From the NCBI GenBank assembly GCA_050084515.1, contig CM114273.1:32054001-32118000 (forward strand): a DNA stretch of 64,000 nt. The letters run 5' to 3'. Positions within the stretch are counted from its first letter, which is position 1. The number at the start of each line of letters is the position of its first letter. Below are positions 11,198 through 21,166 of this stretch, one piece after another. The position numbers and the translations under genes are program-made. The notes beneath the pieces were generated by a model that was not told where the DNA came from, ran no database searches, and saw only the letters and a list, made by a program, of their open reading frames with translations. The DNA comes from Blasia pusilla (Eukaryota; Marchantiophyta; Marchantiopsida; Blasiales).

Positions 11198-11535
11198 CAC
11201 TATGGAAGCCACATTATTTCAATTTTTTTCCACCTAAGTGGATTTACCTTATTTCCAATTAGTTTATGACTTGACGTGTTTAGTCATTTTTCATTCCTTA
11301 CGCAAGTGAGTCATATGAATTTTTAATATGACTAAACACAAGACCAAAAAGCTACTAAGTCATTTAAAATATGACTACGCTATATCCTAAGATTTCTCAA
11401 TGACTTAGTCGTACTTTTATATGACTACAACTTTAGTATTATATATTTTGGTATGACATTTAGTCATGTATTCAAGTCGTGAAGGTCCTCTGTCATTCTA
11501 TTGGTAGTCATAAAAACTATCATTTTCTTCTAGTG
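11198..11535 (+). mobile_element. Non-autonomous CACTA-like element, 338 bp
   Basis: The insert starts CACTATGGAAG and ends TTTTCTTCTAGTG. The reverse complement of its end, CACTAGAAGAAAATGATAG, is typical of En/Spm (CACTA) termini in plants. Inside are many GTCAT/ATGAC motifs in both orientations, like subterminal transposase-binding repeats. Comparison with the 5' B repeat places an insertion here, though the flanking 3-bp duplication is not clean: ATG follows the right end, and ATGA sits one base off on the left. No coding capacity. Confidence 0.6.
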
Positions 11536-11621
11536 ATGCCGATGCAGATTCATGAGTGGAGTTTTAGGTTGGGTAAGCCGTTTTTACTTCTCTTGATCTT
11601 GAGAGGGGGCAAGGAATTAGG

Positions 11622-11759
11622 TTGTGGGGTCCCTTTGTATATGCGTGAGTATATTTTTTTATGTGTGGATCTACCCATATGTTGGGAAAGATCGGTGTTG
11701 TGTGGTGTGTAGATGTGACCATCGATGTGGGTTGTGTAGGGATGTATATGCGCACGACA
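11622..11759 (+). repeat. G1 terminal repeat A (second copy)
   Basis: This is the second copy of A and ends the element at GCGCACGACA, followed by the AGAT target duplication. The last ~25 bp (GATGTATATGCGCACGACA) are nearly identical to the 3' ends of the family 2 elements and similar to family 3, so the terminus is conserved across families. Confidence 0.82.
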
Positions 11760-11763
11760 AGAT

Positions 11764-12161
11764 TGAGCATGAGAGGGTGGATTATGAAGTAAAGATGAGA
11801 GTAGCATTTTATTTATATCCATGTCTAATTCAGGTTGGAGGATATCAGTAACCTTCGCAAGTATTTCTGAAAGGTGAACGTGTGCCTTTAAATTCATGAT
11901 AGTGTAAACATCCTCAATATTGGTTTTAATCCCTTTGTGCATGTATTCATGTAAATAAGTCCAATTTTCAGATTGGAAATATAGGAGAGAGTTTTCAAAT
12001 CTGAATGAAAAATTGTTCAACAATGTAATGTAGAAAAACTCATTCCATTGGTGTAGAGGATGGAATTCAATAAAACGGAAAATCCAATTTATCAATACAA
12101 TAATGTTACCTAGGTTGTATAATGCAAGTAATTTATCCATACTTGATGAGTTAACCCTCAA
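11764..12161 (-). pseudogene. Helitron linker region between Rep and helicase
   Basis: The minus-strand frame starting MRVNSSSMDKLLALYN continues through FHPLHQWNEFFYITLL and ends LHNPPSHAQS at the G1 junction. After removing G1 it continues in frame into SPQYKLDLDSSTLNAKLF and the helicase Walker A at about 5,925. This region corresponds to the poorly conserved stretch between Rep and helicase in Helitron transposases. The open frame that appears to run on into 11,550 is the result of reading into the retroelement. Confidence 0.65.
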
Positions 12162-12521
12162 TAATTCATATTAAGGCAAAATAACCCAGTATTGAACAAA
12201 TTTAAGGCTCTCAAGTTGTGCTAGTCTATTAGTATATAAGACAATTGGGTGAATTCACCTAATTGTCCCTGCATTCGAATGCAATGAACAAAGGCATTGT
12301 TGTTTAATGAGGTGCGCCTATGTGGTGGATTAGAATCAATATAATGAACAACCTATGAATGGAAGATAATAGGAATTTGCAATGATGTTAATGCAACCTC
12401 CATGGAGGATACAGATGTATTTAAACCCGCAACATAAATTAATTTTAGCTTTATGTCATCTAATCCTCTTGGATCTAGGCATTTAGCACTATTAGTGTCA
12501 ATATCTAAAGATCCGGTTGGT

Positions 12522-13760
12522 TCATATTTTAGTGCATATTTGAGTAAATAATAATGACCAGTATGTGTTTGGTACGTGTTGTATGTTCATATGGGCATCC
12601 CATAAGAGTAAAAGAAAAGGGTGGTAGGGTATGACATTGCGGTGTTCTGGAGATAAACGGTAGTAGTTCCATCTCATTGTTGTAGAATCAATATATGGTT
12701 TAAGTCTCAGGTTGAATATGCGGGAAAACCAAGTCGACAATAAGGTTGTTTGTTGGCTTTTCTAATAATACATATCCCTCCCTTACATCTATGTAGTTGT
12801 TTATTCAAGACATAGTGAGAAAGAATGTCACATGGAGATAGTATACAGTTAGTTGGGCTATATGGAGGATTAACAAGTATATATGCTATTATTTTTGATG
12901 TGATGTGGTTAATGTCTAATTCATCAATCCAAAGTATCATGTGGCAGTGTAGGCTGCCTCGACCATGTAGCTCATAGCAAAGTAAATAATGGAGAACTCT
13001 ACCAAGTATCTTTGGACCTCCAAATTTGAAATTTGATAGAAATGAATGTAGTCTTGTGTGAAAAAGTTGTGCACACTCTCCTGGAGCATCTCTTAAAGTA
13101 AATGATGAATTAAACATCTTCAACAAGGATTCGATGTCGTCATATTAAGGACAGTGAGTTCTTGATACTTCATCAAATGTTAAGATAAGAAAGAAGTGGG
13201 GCATGCCCCTTTTGTGAACCATAGCTTTTAGGTCCTTTAAGTGCCTTCGATGCCACGATGGACTACCAAGAATATGCAGACTTATAGAGTATTTAGATAA
13301 GTAGGAATATAGATCCTTCTCTGGAAGCTCTGGCTTGTCTCATATTAGCTTTTCTAACTCACCGTTTAATATAAAGGACCTGCTAGTAGAGCATAACATT
13401 TTGGATTGCTTTAGTTGGTGCATCGATAAAGAGCAAGGCTTATAGAAGGAGAACACACTGAAGAGTTTTCTAAAACTGTTACGCATATAGTTAGAAAATG
13501 AAGATTTTCCTTTCTAGTAACATTGGAGGTAGGGAAACAAGAATGGAAATAAACTTGTTTCTATTGTGAGTTGTGGGTCTAGTGACGTGCTTGTATTATC
13601 GGTGAGCAGACTCTCACGTGCTGATGAATTTTCACATAAGTATAGGCTACTATTGTCAATTATATATGCTGAAGTACATTTATTTACATGTAAGGAATAT
13701 GCGACATCTTGTAGTATATTAAGCTCTGGATGCTAGGGATCATGATTCATATTGTGAGTG
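12522..13760 (-). pseudogene. Helitron Rep (HUH nuclease) domain (degraded)
   Basis: This is the rolling-circle replication initiator half of the Helitron transposase. Minus-strand motifs in order are the N-terminal Helitron-like block ETSLFPFLFPYLQCY (about 13,550), LHILGSPSWHRRHLKDLKAM (about 13,270), HFFLILTFDE (about 13,200), the HUH two-His motif in GRGSLHCHMILWIDEL (about 12,960), and the downstream RKANKQPYCRLGFP (about 12,740). The segment 13,126-12,707 is open for 139 codons; elsewhere stops and shifts break the frame. The tyrosine motif that follows HUH is not clearly visible. Confidence 0.83.
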
Positions 13761-14359
13761 ACTTGTCCTTTGTCTTGGGATTGTTTTAGTATACTCTCAA
13801 TAGCCTTAGATGGTAAAATAACCAGTCCTAATAAATGGTTCGGTAATTCTAATAGTGTTTTATAATCTTTATAAAGCTTGTTTATCCTGAGGTTGATTGA
13901 GATGATCTCCCTTACAATGTCATGGGACTGCAATAGAAGCATTGGATTGGTAATATGTAGGTTCAAACCAACTAGTGGAGAATCAAAAAGTGAAGATACA
14001 AAGAAAAAACCTTTACGGAAGCAATTATATTTTGATTCAATACTTATGCGGGAGTCGACAATGGATAAAAGTTGAAGCTCAAGAGGATTGACACTGAGTA
14101 TACGCCTAATATAGGCAAGTGTCACGTCGACGTTAACCTCGATACGGGGTTCCTTTTAAGTACATTGATCACATACATGGAAATATCTTGCACGTTGTAT
14201 AATGTAGTGTCTTAGAAAGCCATTACACAATGCGTAAGGTGGATAGGCTATGGATTGGATTACATACATTTTAGAACGAGGATTGGAATAAAGAACTTGG
14301 CCACAATAGCCACAACATTGCATGTTATTTATTGTGTTAGAGCATTTAGTTCTCCATCA

Positions 14360-14596
14360 CTATAGATGCTCAATGGCAGTTGACCATGAATAGCAATGAG
14401 GTCTACATTTAAGCTTTCTCTGCAAGGAAATTCTTTCTCGGAAAAGGGTTCTATGAATTGCTAATCTTGTCTTATTGAAATCATAGGATTTTCTAAATAG
14501 ATTTGAACGAGTCCTCATGTAAGAATGTTTGCCATGTGCAGAGGTTGAAGTATGGAGACGGTTTAAATGACGATGTGTAGAGGTAGCCATATTCAA
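14360..14596 (-). pseudogene. Possible N-terminal part of Helitron protein
   Basis: A 78-codon minus-strand frame, basic and His-rich (RHLNRLHTSTSAHGKHSYMR), lies upstream of Rep. Its position fits the start of the Helitron protein, but no diagnostic motif is present. Between here and 13,760 the strand carries many stops. Low confidence. Confidence 0.25.
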
Positions 14597-15789
14597 TAAG
14601 TAGAAAGGGCATGGGAGCTATATAGTTGTTGTCAAAGAGGCTTTATTTGGATATAACGAGGACTTGAATGTTCAACTTGAATATATGGAGTGGATATATG
14701 TTTAGTAAAAAGTTCCGAACGCTACATAAATAGTAAAGATTTATAGAGTTACTCATCAAATGTAAGAGGAGGAATTCAGATCTACCAACGCAATTTGGTC
14801 AAAAACCAAACATTTAGTTTGTGAGGAAACCCTAAAGGCTAACATCTTCAAGCATGAAAATAAACTCTCTAGGAGAAAGTACTATAACACAAGAGAAATT
14901 GTCATGGAATTAGAGGTTGATACTATTGGCCTGGTGGTTGTCATGATTTGTTGTATACCTTACTATAGCCCTGGAATATGTTTAAAATCGACGTGTTAAA
15001 GCACAACAGACAGATTGAATGAACTCACTAATCAAGGGTAAAACTCAAACTTGGTAACTAATTTGGACGTGAAATGCACATAATAGAATTGCTTACTACT
15101 CCAAAATACTACATGCAAATCCAAGTTTCGGGAAGCCAAGGAGCTCGACCGATTCCTAATAGACATGTGTCGATGCTCCTTGTGACTTAATCTCTTGAAG
15201 TGTTGGCATGCAATATATTTGTGGGGTGGAAGATATCATCAAGGTTTGATGACATTCGTACAAGGCAACCAAATTGTTGCACTGAAGCAGCGCAATAATT
15301 GACCCGTGATCCCAAGGTGTGAGTCGCTATTTATGTGTCGCTTGAGGGAGTGATGCAACAGTTTCCTCAAACATGGCAATCATGATCTCTACCAAGACCC
15401 GGGGGCGAGATCATTGTGAGTTTACAACTAGAAGATTTCCAAATCTGCGACAGCTTCTAGAGGTTGAGAGGTGCATGATTAGGAGGGGTTTGTTTTGCCC
15501 GATCTCACCAGATCCTGATCAAAGTCACATTTTACTCGATGTGTTTGGTGTGTTTTGGGGGTGGATCAACACAAGGAAAGGCGAAGTGATTGAAGGAGTC
15601 CATAGTGGAGATCATCGACAGCAAATCGAAGGAATATAATTCCTAGCCGCTGCTCGGTATGGTGTAGTGAAGATGTGGGATGGGGGTTGATTTGGACAAG
15701 GGAGGGGGATATGGTGCATATACTGGCTGTTAATTTTATGTGGGAACTATGATATCTACTCCCTTGATGGGAATGGGTCTGTCATAACG
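14597..15789. other. No gene recognised between Helitron and copia element
   Basis: The plus-strand open frame at 15,373-15,639 has no recognisable motif and reads unlike the copia proteins that follow. The copia element is therefore 5'-truncated, or its 5' part has been replaced. No LTR matching 46,471-46,853 is seen here. Confidence 0.4.
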
Positions 15790-16820
15790 AGTGGTTTGGC
15801 GCAGATATACCAGTTGAGGGTAATTCCTCTATGTTATTTGAGGGGTGTTCATGTTTAGGAAGATAAGAGATCTAATTTAGACCCAAAGGCTAGAAAGCGC
15901 ACCTTTCTAGGATATTAGAAGGGAGTGAAAGGGTATAGATTGTGGGACCCTAGTACATGCAAGATTGTTGTGAGTATATATGTGTCCTTTGATGAGAAGG
16001 CTATGTTGATGACTCATATTTCAAGTGAGGTAAGAGATGAGAGTCCAATGTTTGAGGCTATAAAGATGGAGGTAGATATTGGAGACACGACTGTCTCACA
16101 ATCAGAGCTTGAGAGTCTTGTTGAAGTTCAAACTACACCATAGCTTTGCATGTTAGATAGACCTATGAGACCCCCCAAACAATTGGGTTTTTTGAGTTCT
16201 GATGCAATTGCATTTGCCCTCCTTAGAGAGAATGGTGAACCTTCATCTTACAAAGAGCCCTTAGAGATCCACAACCGATTGAGGTGGATGCTTGTTATGG
16301 AGGAAGAGATGGAGTCCCTTTAATATAATCACACTTGGGACTTAGTGCGGTTTCCTTAGGACACGAAGGCAATTAGATGTAAATGGGTCTATCGGATGAA
16401 GGAAGGACTTCTTGAGACTGGTGGAGATAGATATAGGGCAAGAATTGTGGAAAAGGGATATGCCCAAAGGGAAGGTATTGGCTTCAATGAGATTTTTTCA
16501 CCAGTGGTGAAGATTGCATCCATTCGTGTATTTCTAAGCATAGTAGCTCTACATGACCTAAAGTTGGAGAAACTTGATGTTACAACTACCTTCTTGCATT
16601 GAGAGCTTCAGGAGGAGATGTACATATATGCAACAACTAGAGGGGTTTGAAGTATAGAGGAAGGATAACTTTGTGTGTAGATTGAAGAAGTCCTTATGCA
16701 ATTAAAGCAAAGTTTGAGGCAGTGGTATAATGTTTGCTTGAATCAACAAGGACGCACTTCTTCAATCAATAAATTTATGAAAATACATGGGTACACTCGT
16801 AGTGAGTATGATGTTTGTGT
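15790..16820 (+). pseudogene. Copia integrase C-terminus and RT, 5' half
   Basis: Recognisable blocks are the post-integrase motif NLDPKARKRTFLGY and VKGYRLWDPSTCKIV (about 15,865-15,970), then the RT region: RCKWVYRMKEGL (16,376), YRARIVEKGYAQREGI, FNEIFSPVVKIASIRVFLS and motif A as KLEKLDVTTTFLH (to about 16,602). The end reads RQWYNVCLNQQGRTSS and GYTRSEYDVCV. At least six stop codons or shifts occur, for example after FLGY and FLH. It stops at the insertion point of G2a. Confidence 0.85.
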
Positions 16821-16947
16821 TGTCGTGCGCATACACATCGCTACACAACATACATAGCTGTCACCGAACACACACACAAACACGCACAATCCCATGCTAA
16901 CTCATGGCATCCAAACAACGAGACAAGAAGTACTAAAATATCTCCAA
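16821..16947 (-). repeat. G2a terminal repeat A
   Basis: This is the minus-strand copy of the family 2 A repeat (TTGGAGATATTTTAGTACTTC ... GTGTATGCGCACGACA), matching 29,611-29,735 and 39,955-40,079. It abuts the RT fragment directly through a short shared ATTGG-like sequence and ends at the GTGT duplication of the copia element. Confidence 0.82.
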
Positions 16948-17873
16948 TGAATGCGCGAAGACAACTCACATCTTTAGGGCGTGGAATGCGTGAGATAGCC
17001 TCTACCTTTGTCTACTGAACATCAAGGCTCCCTGGGTATATTGTATGACCCAAGTACTCAATTTGGTCGTAAAAGAACTTGCACTTGCCTAGATGTAGCT
17101 TTAGCCTATGAAATTGCAATCATCGAAACACCTCCTCTAGATGTCGCTCATTCTCCTCAACCATGGCGTTAAAGACTATGATATCATTAATATAACACCT
17201 AGCAAAATCCAGACCAACCAAGATCCTATCCATGACCCTCTGAAACTCAACCGGGGCATTCTTTAACCCAAATGGTAAGAACCGCCATTGGTACAAACAA
17301 TCCTTCCCGTGAGGATCGATGCCCTAAAATGTCGTCTTCTGCCTGTCCTTCAATCTGATAGGAAGCTGATGGTATCCGGCTTGCAAATCCAATGAACTGG
17401 AAATCTTTGCATGACCAATCGTATCAAAGATCTCCTAAGGGATGGGCATGGCATACCTATCGTACTTCTTCTGCCGATTGAAAGGTCGATAATCCCCACA
17501 CATCCGCCTATCTGTCCAGTTGCCATGCACATCCTTCTTGGCAGGCATGACATCTGGCAGATGCATACTCCCCATGCGACATCTCCACTAGTCTTGCTCC
17601 AACCAAGTCTTGGCTCCTACTCTGAATTAGAGCCCTCTCCATATGAATGTACCTGTAGGATCGTCGGAAGATCGGCGTATCACTCGACAACTTAATGCGG
17701 ATCCCTCGTCCCTTCAGCGTACCAAAATCCTCCATGCTAAACGCAAAGCAACTCCTATAACTCCTGAGGAACTGATGTATTCGGCGCCGCTCTCCTCTTG
17801 TCAACTTAGGGCCCATATCTGGCTCCCAAGTCTCCATCGTGACTACGGTAGGACTCTCCGGCGCGGATATCAA
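16948..17873 (-). pseudogene. G2a reverse transcriptase (inactive, 3'-truncated)
   Basis: Ty3-gypsy RT on the minus strand. It begins METWEPDMGPKLTRGERR, followed by the substrate-entry block TPIFRRSYRYIHMERAL, the VDR/CGDYR-type block near 17,510, and the catalytic motif at about 17,200 reading ARCYINDIIVFNAM. The active-site YIDD found in G2b and G3 is YIND here (GAT to AAT), which would abolish polymerase activity. Frameshifts occur around 17,400-17,540. The RT ends after DVSCLRAFI where G2b continues MGLANFYRRYVKGF. Confidence 0.8.
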
Positions 17874-18158
17874 TGGTTGCTATGGTGCAACCCCGTCTCG
17901 AACAACAACACTCGACCGCTCTCCTACAGCCAACTACAAACTCTGATCTCCTCCACATGCAGTGCCCAGAACCACGCTCGATGATGTGGCTATCATCTTC
18001 TGGCGTACCTGCAAAACATCCCAAGAAGTCCAAGGGTGTCTTTCCCGATCTCCCATGGTGTGTCGATCTCCTCGGGTCTTGCCCCCAGCCATTGCCTCCA
18101 TCGTCTCGGTAGGCATGGGGCTCACCAACGCAACCGCTGTGATCTGTCGCGATCTCAT

Positions 18159-19214
18159 CTAACGCTGCTCAGCCACTCCAAAGCTGAAGATCCATGTCAA
18201 GCAGTTCAGGTCCATCGCATGACCCAAGACATGGCGTCGTGGTGCCTCTGATACTGACGATACTGCCGTCACTCCTAGGGGAAATCCCATCGCCTGCTCT
18301 CTCTCGTCCGCGTTGGGCTCCACCAATCTCTGAACCTGGTCATCCCAAACCAAGCCAGGACTGACCTCCTTGTATGCATATGAAGCGAGAAAATTCACAA
18401 ACGTGGGAAAGGCTACCCGCGGCCTGCCCACCCTGTTGACCACAGTCAACGGTGGTCGATCATCGTGCCTCACTACTTGTGATCGACGACGTGGATCCAG
18501 AATGGAATCCACTAACAAATGGGAGGGACGCTCCACTCTCGCATACGCCATCCGTAACACGGCATGGGGCACCAAGTCGGTCCACTATAGACGCGGGCGA
18601 TGGGCTCTAGAACCTACACTTGCTGCATCCAAGAACACTGCTGGGCCAATCCAGGCACGCACCTGATGAGCACTCGTCACCATCCATGGCCTAGAGTCTC
18701 CTAAGATGGGCATATTCTCCTGCATGTGCTCTTGCAACTATCGTAAGACCCTCAACATCTCCCAAAACAACCAGGATCGAGTATCAGCCAAACCGCTGCC
18801 TCGTCCAGCACTCGATTGGCCCTGATATGGCCAACCAGAAATGACCAAATCAATGGTCCCTACCCGCTCTAAGTCATGCGCCCCCAACAACAAAATATCC
18901 CTCGGTAGGGAGATCTGGAATCCCTGTACCGCCGACGCAGATAATAATTCGGGAAAATGTAGGCATAACTGCGCCACATGTCGTAGTGAGACGCCCCTTG
19001 CAACATCATCACTCTCCACATACATGTACTATTGTACTCGCACTTCTGCCTGCAAAACAACAACTAACCCAATGCTAATCCCTCCAAAGAGATCTAACAC
19101 TCGAATATCCTCCTCCGGGGTACACCACATAATGGGTGTGGTATCCAAGGGTATCATCGTAGCACTCCTTGCTACCTCGGGTTCCTCAGACCCATCATGC
19201 TCCGGTGCAAACAC
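18159..19214 (-). pseudogene. G2a DRM/DNMT3-type cytosine methyltransferase domain (inactive)
   Basis: The minus strand reads IRVLDLFGGISIGLVVVLQ (motif I, SAM binding, about 19,125), DLVISGWPYQGQSSAGRG (motif IV, about 18,835), an ENMPIL-like motif VI near 18,720, the SRAHRPRL-type motif VIII near 18,600, then EPNADEREQAMGFPLG and RRHVLGHAMDLNCLTWI (motifs IX-X, about 18,300-18,190). The catalytic Pro-Cys-Gln of motif IV is Pro-Tyr-Gln (TGT to TAT), so this copy cannot form the covalent cytosine intermediate. Motif order is that of DNMT3-like enzymes. It lies between protease and RT as in G2b and G3. Confidence 0.82.
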
Positions 19215-19433
19215 CTCGCTCTACGCGGTTTGCACGTGCTCATCTGCCAATCATCGAAGCTCCTTAGTCGAGCCCCACAGCGGCACCTCTCCTCCACGGA
19301 ATGATGCGGTTACCATAACACTCCTCTCCATAGAAATTTCAAGAACAGGAGTATCCTCTGCATGGATATGTCCCTCAATCGAATCACTAGGCCAAAAGAT
19401 GGCACTGCTAAATGCTGCTAAGGTCGCCATCTC

Positions 19434-19900
19434 TCATGGCCGTTGCTCGATCACTGCACATGTAAATCGAACGGGTAATGAGCTAAGGCGCCCATCACCT
19501 GACTGCCATCCTAGTCTGTAGGACGCTGACTCCTCCCAGTAATCCAGGGAAAACCCCATCGGATATAACACTGCTCCACCAACCAAGACGTCGTAGGACT
19601 TTGCATCAGCCACTATCGCCTTGGCAGGCACCATGGCCTCAACTGTAGGATGTCCCGAGCGAATCCTTACCACGACCTCCTGTCGGGTGATATAATGTAT
19701 GGTACTTGCTCCACCCAAGGATGTATATATCCGGAATGGACAACGCTCCACATCAGCTCTCGTCAAGCCCAATCCTCTGAATGAGGCTTTCCCCAACATC
19801 AAGGGTTGCGCTTCTAAATCCAACAAGACGCGCTGCGGACTAAAAACTCTACCTTTGGGACTCACCAATTGGAAGACCTCTCCTCGGTTATCCAACAACA
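19434..19900 (-). pseudogene. G2a protease region
   Basis: An open minus-strand frame reads LLDNRGEVFQLVSP, RVFSPQRVLLDLEAQPLMLGK, GLGLTRADVERCPF, then VVRIRSGHPTVEAMVPAKAI and SYDVLVGGAVLYPMGFSLDY. The retropepsin active site should be D-S/T-G-A; here it is DLEA (two C:G to T:A changes from DSGA seen in G3). Upstream it continues across G2b into 40,084, where ...SLGVV on one side meets LDNRGE on the other with AACA duplicated. Confidence 0.78.
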
Positions 19901-20287
19901 TGTCACGTCCTTTAGGATAGATCGGTGAGATCTAGTAGAGCGTCTTCAAGAGTAGTGGAGGACAGGCCTAGGAGGTCGAGGATGACCTGCTGAGGTCCCG
20001 AAAAACTTGAGAGAGCAGGTTTTCCCTTCGTTTTGGCTCATTTGGAGCCATATTGAGGAACTTACTATTTTAGGTAAGTACCATTTTGAGTATATGATCA
20101 ACTTTCTATTTTTGGTGAGTGGCTCTTGACCTCCTACATCAGGTCAAGAGCCAAGGAGGTAACTTGGGAGAATAGGTTAGTACCATTTTGAGTATATGAT
20201 CAACTTTCTATTTTTGGTAAGTGGCCTTTGACCTCCTACATCAGGTCAAGAGCCAAGGAGGTGATTTGGGAGAATAGGAGGTGACTT
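19901..20287 (+). repeat. G2b 5' repeat B, partial, with 102-bp duplication
   Basis: This matches the start of the family 2 B repeat up to GGGAGAATAGGTTA. A segment of about 102 bp (20,078-20,179) is then repeated in tandem (20,180-20,278) before the sequence flips orientation. A 12-bp hairpin GGCTCTTGACCT / AGGTCAAGAGCC sits at 20,121-20,152 and again in the duplicate. The rest of B is missing in this orientation. Confidence 0.78.
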
Positions 20288-21166
20288 TGTAAAGTAAGAT
20301 CCAATCTCTCTCTACACAATCTCACACCATAGCTCTCTCATGTCAAACCAAACCCTCTCTCCTAATGAGAGGCTTGGGTTACACTCACAAGGCAAGGGAC
20401 CATAGCTCTGCCGCCTCATGCCAAGAGGTTCAACAAAGAGAGAATGAACTCTCAAGCTCTCTCTCTCCTTGGGATATATACCCCTCCCCTCTCCCAAACT
20501 CTCTCAATGGTAACCTATTCTCCCAAGTCACCTCCTTGGCTCTTGACCTGATGTAGGAGGTCAAAGGCCACTTAACAAAAATAGAAAGTCGATAATATAC
20601 TCAAAATGGTACTTACCTAAAATAGCAAGTTCCTCAATATGGCTCCAAATGAGCCAAAACGAAGGAAACCTGCTCTCTCAGGTTTCCTGGGACCTCAGCA
20701 CGTCATCCTCAACCTCCTAGGCCTGTCCTCCACTACTCTTGAAGATGCTCTACTAGATCTCACTGAGGATCCATGTCAAGCAGTTCAGGTCCATCGCCTG
20801 ACCCAAGACATGGCGTCGTGATGCCTTTGACACTGACGGTACTGCCGTCACTCTTGTGGGAAATCCCATCGCTCGCTCTCTCTCATCGGCGTTGGGCTCC
20901 ACCAACCGCTGAACTTGGTCATCCCAAACCAAGCCAGGACCGGCGTCCTTGTATGTATAGGAAGCGAGAAAACTCACAAATGTGGGCAAGGCTGCCCGCG
21001 GCCTGCCTACCCTGTTGACCACAGTCAACGGTGGTCGATTATCGTGCCTCACTGCCTGTGATCGACAACCTGGATCTAGAATGGAATCCACCAATAAATG
21101 GGAGGGGCGCTCCACTCTCGCATACGCCCTCCGTAATACTGCATGGGGCACCAAGTTGGTCCACCG
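20288..21166 (-). repeat. Inverted chimeric segment: B repeat plus methyltransferase 3' end
   Basis: 20,288-20,765 is a minus-strand B repeat nearly complete from its 3' end (TTACTTTACA) back to TCAGTGAGATCTAGTAG. It is followed by 20,766-21,166, a minus-strand methyltransferase C-terminal piece (PHAVLRRAYARVERPSH ... EPNADERERAMGFPT ... RRHVLGQAMDLNCLTW). The plus-strand leader of G2b resumes at about 21,167. With 19,901-20,287 it forms a large foldback of B against B. The structure fits template switching during reverse transcription rather than a separate insertion, because no target duplication is seen. Confidence 0.7.

Larger units (their letters stand above)
10747..11621 (+). repeat. 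G1 3' repeat B, interrupted by CACTA-like insertion
   Basis: This begins TGCAACATCTTATTTTGACG (the element's 5' end is TGTCACATCTT...) and ends just before the second A copy. Relative to the 5' copy it carries an extra ~50 bp with a hairpin and TATA box, and a 338-bp insertion at 11,198-11,535. The end (GAGAGGGGGC) resembles the polypurine tract. Confidence 0.78.
6034..11759 (+). mobile_element. Gypsy-type retroelement G1, internally deleted (family 1)
   Basis: A 5.7-kb plus-strand element inserted in the Helitron helicase. It begins TGTCACATCTT, ends CGCACGACA, and is flanked by AGAT on both sides (6,030-6,033 and 11,760-11,763). Its coding content is Gag (7,600-9,046), a degenerate protease (9,664-10,240) and the start of the DNA methyltransferase domain (about 10,440). 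RT, RNase H, integrase and PHD parts are missing, so it is a deletion derivative. The terminal arrangement is B (6,034-6,474), internal region, polypurine tract, A (10,606-10,744), AT, B (10,747-11,621), A (11,622-11,759). This is not the usual pair of identical LTRs. A CACTA-like element sits inside the 3' B copy. Confidence 0.9.
4992..14596 (-). mobile_element. Decayed autonomous Helitron (Rep-helicase), split by a retroelement
   Basis: Reading on the minus strand, this element has a degenerate N-terminal region (14,596-13,760), a Rep nuclease domain (13,760-12,522), a linker (12,161-11,764) and a PIF1-type helicase (6,029-4,992). This is the order of the Helitron RepHel transposase, which nicks and replicates the element by rolling circle. 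A gypsy element (6,034-11,759) interrupts it. Dropping that insertion and one copy of its AGAT target duplication joins ...HNPPSHAQ to SPQYKLDLD in the same frame, so the two halves were one reading frame. Many stops and frameshifts show it is dead. I did not identify the 5' TC or 3' CTRR-hairpin termini, so the outer limits given are those of the recognisable coding regions. Confidence 0.82.

Noticed and set aside
6034-11759. Standard LTR interpretation (LTR = B+A or A+B)
   Set aside because: The 5' B repeat is not followed by A in G1, G2a or G3, and target duplications lie at B start and A end. Kept only as an alternative if other copies disagree.
11550-12161. A 203-codon minus-strand frame
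   Set aside because: It is the Helitron linker running by chance into the G1 terminal repeat; only 11,764-12,161 is coding-derived.
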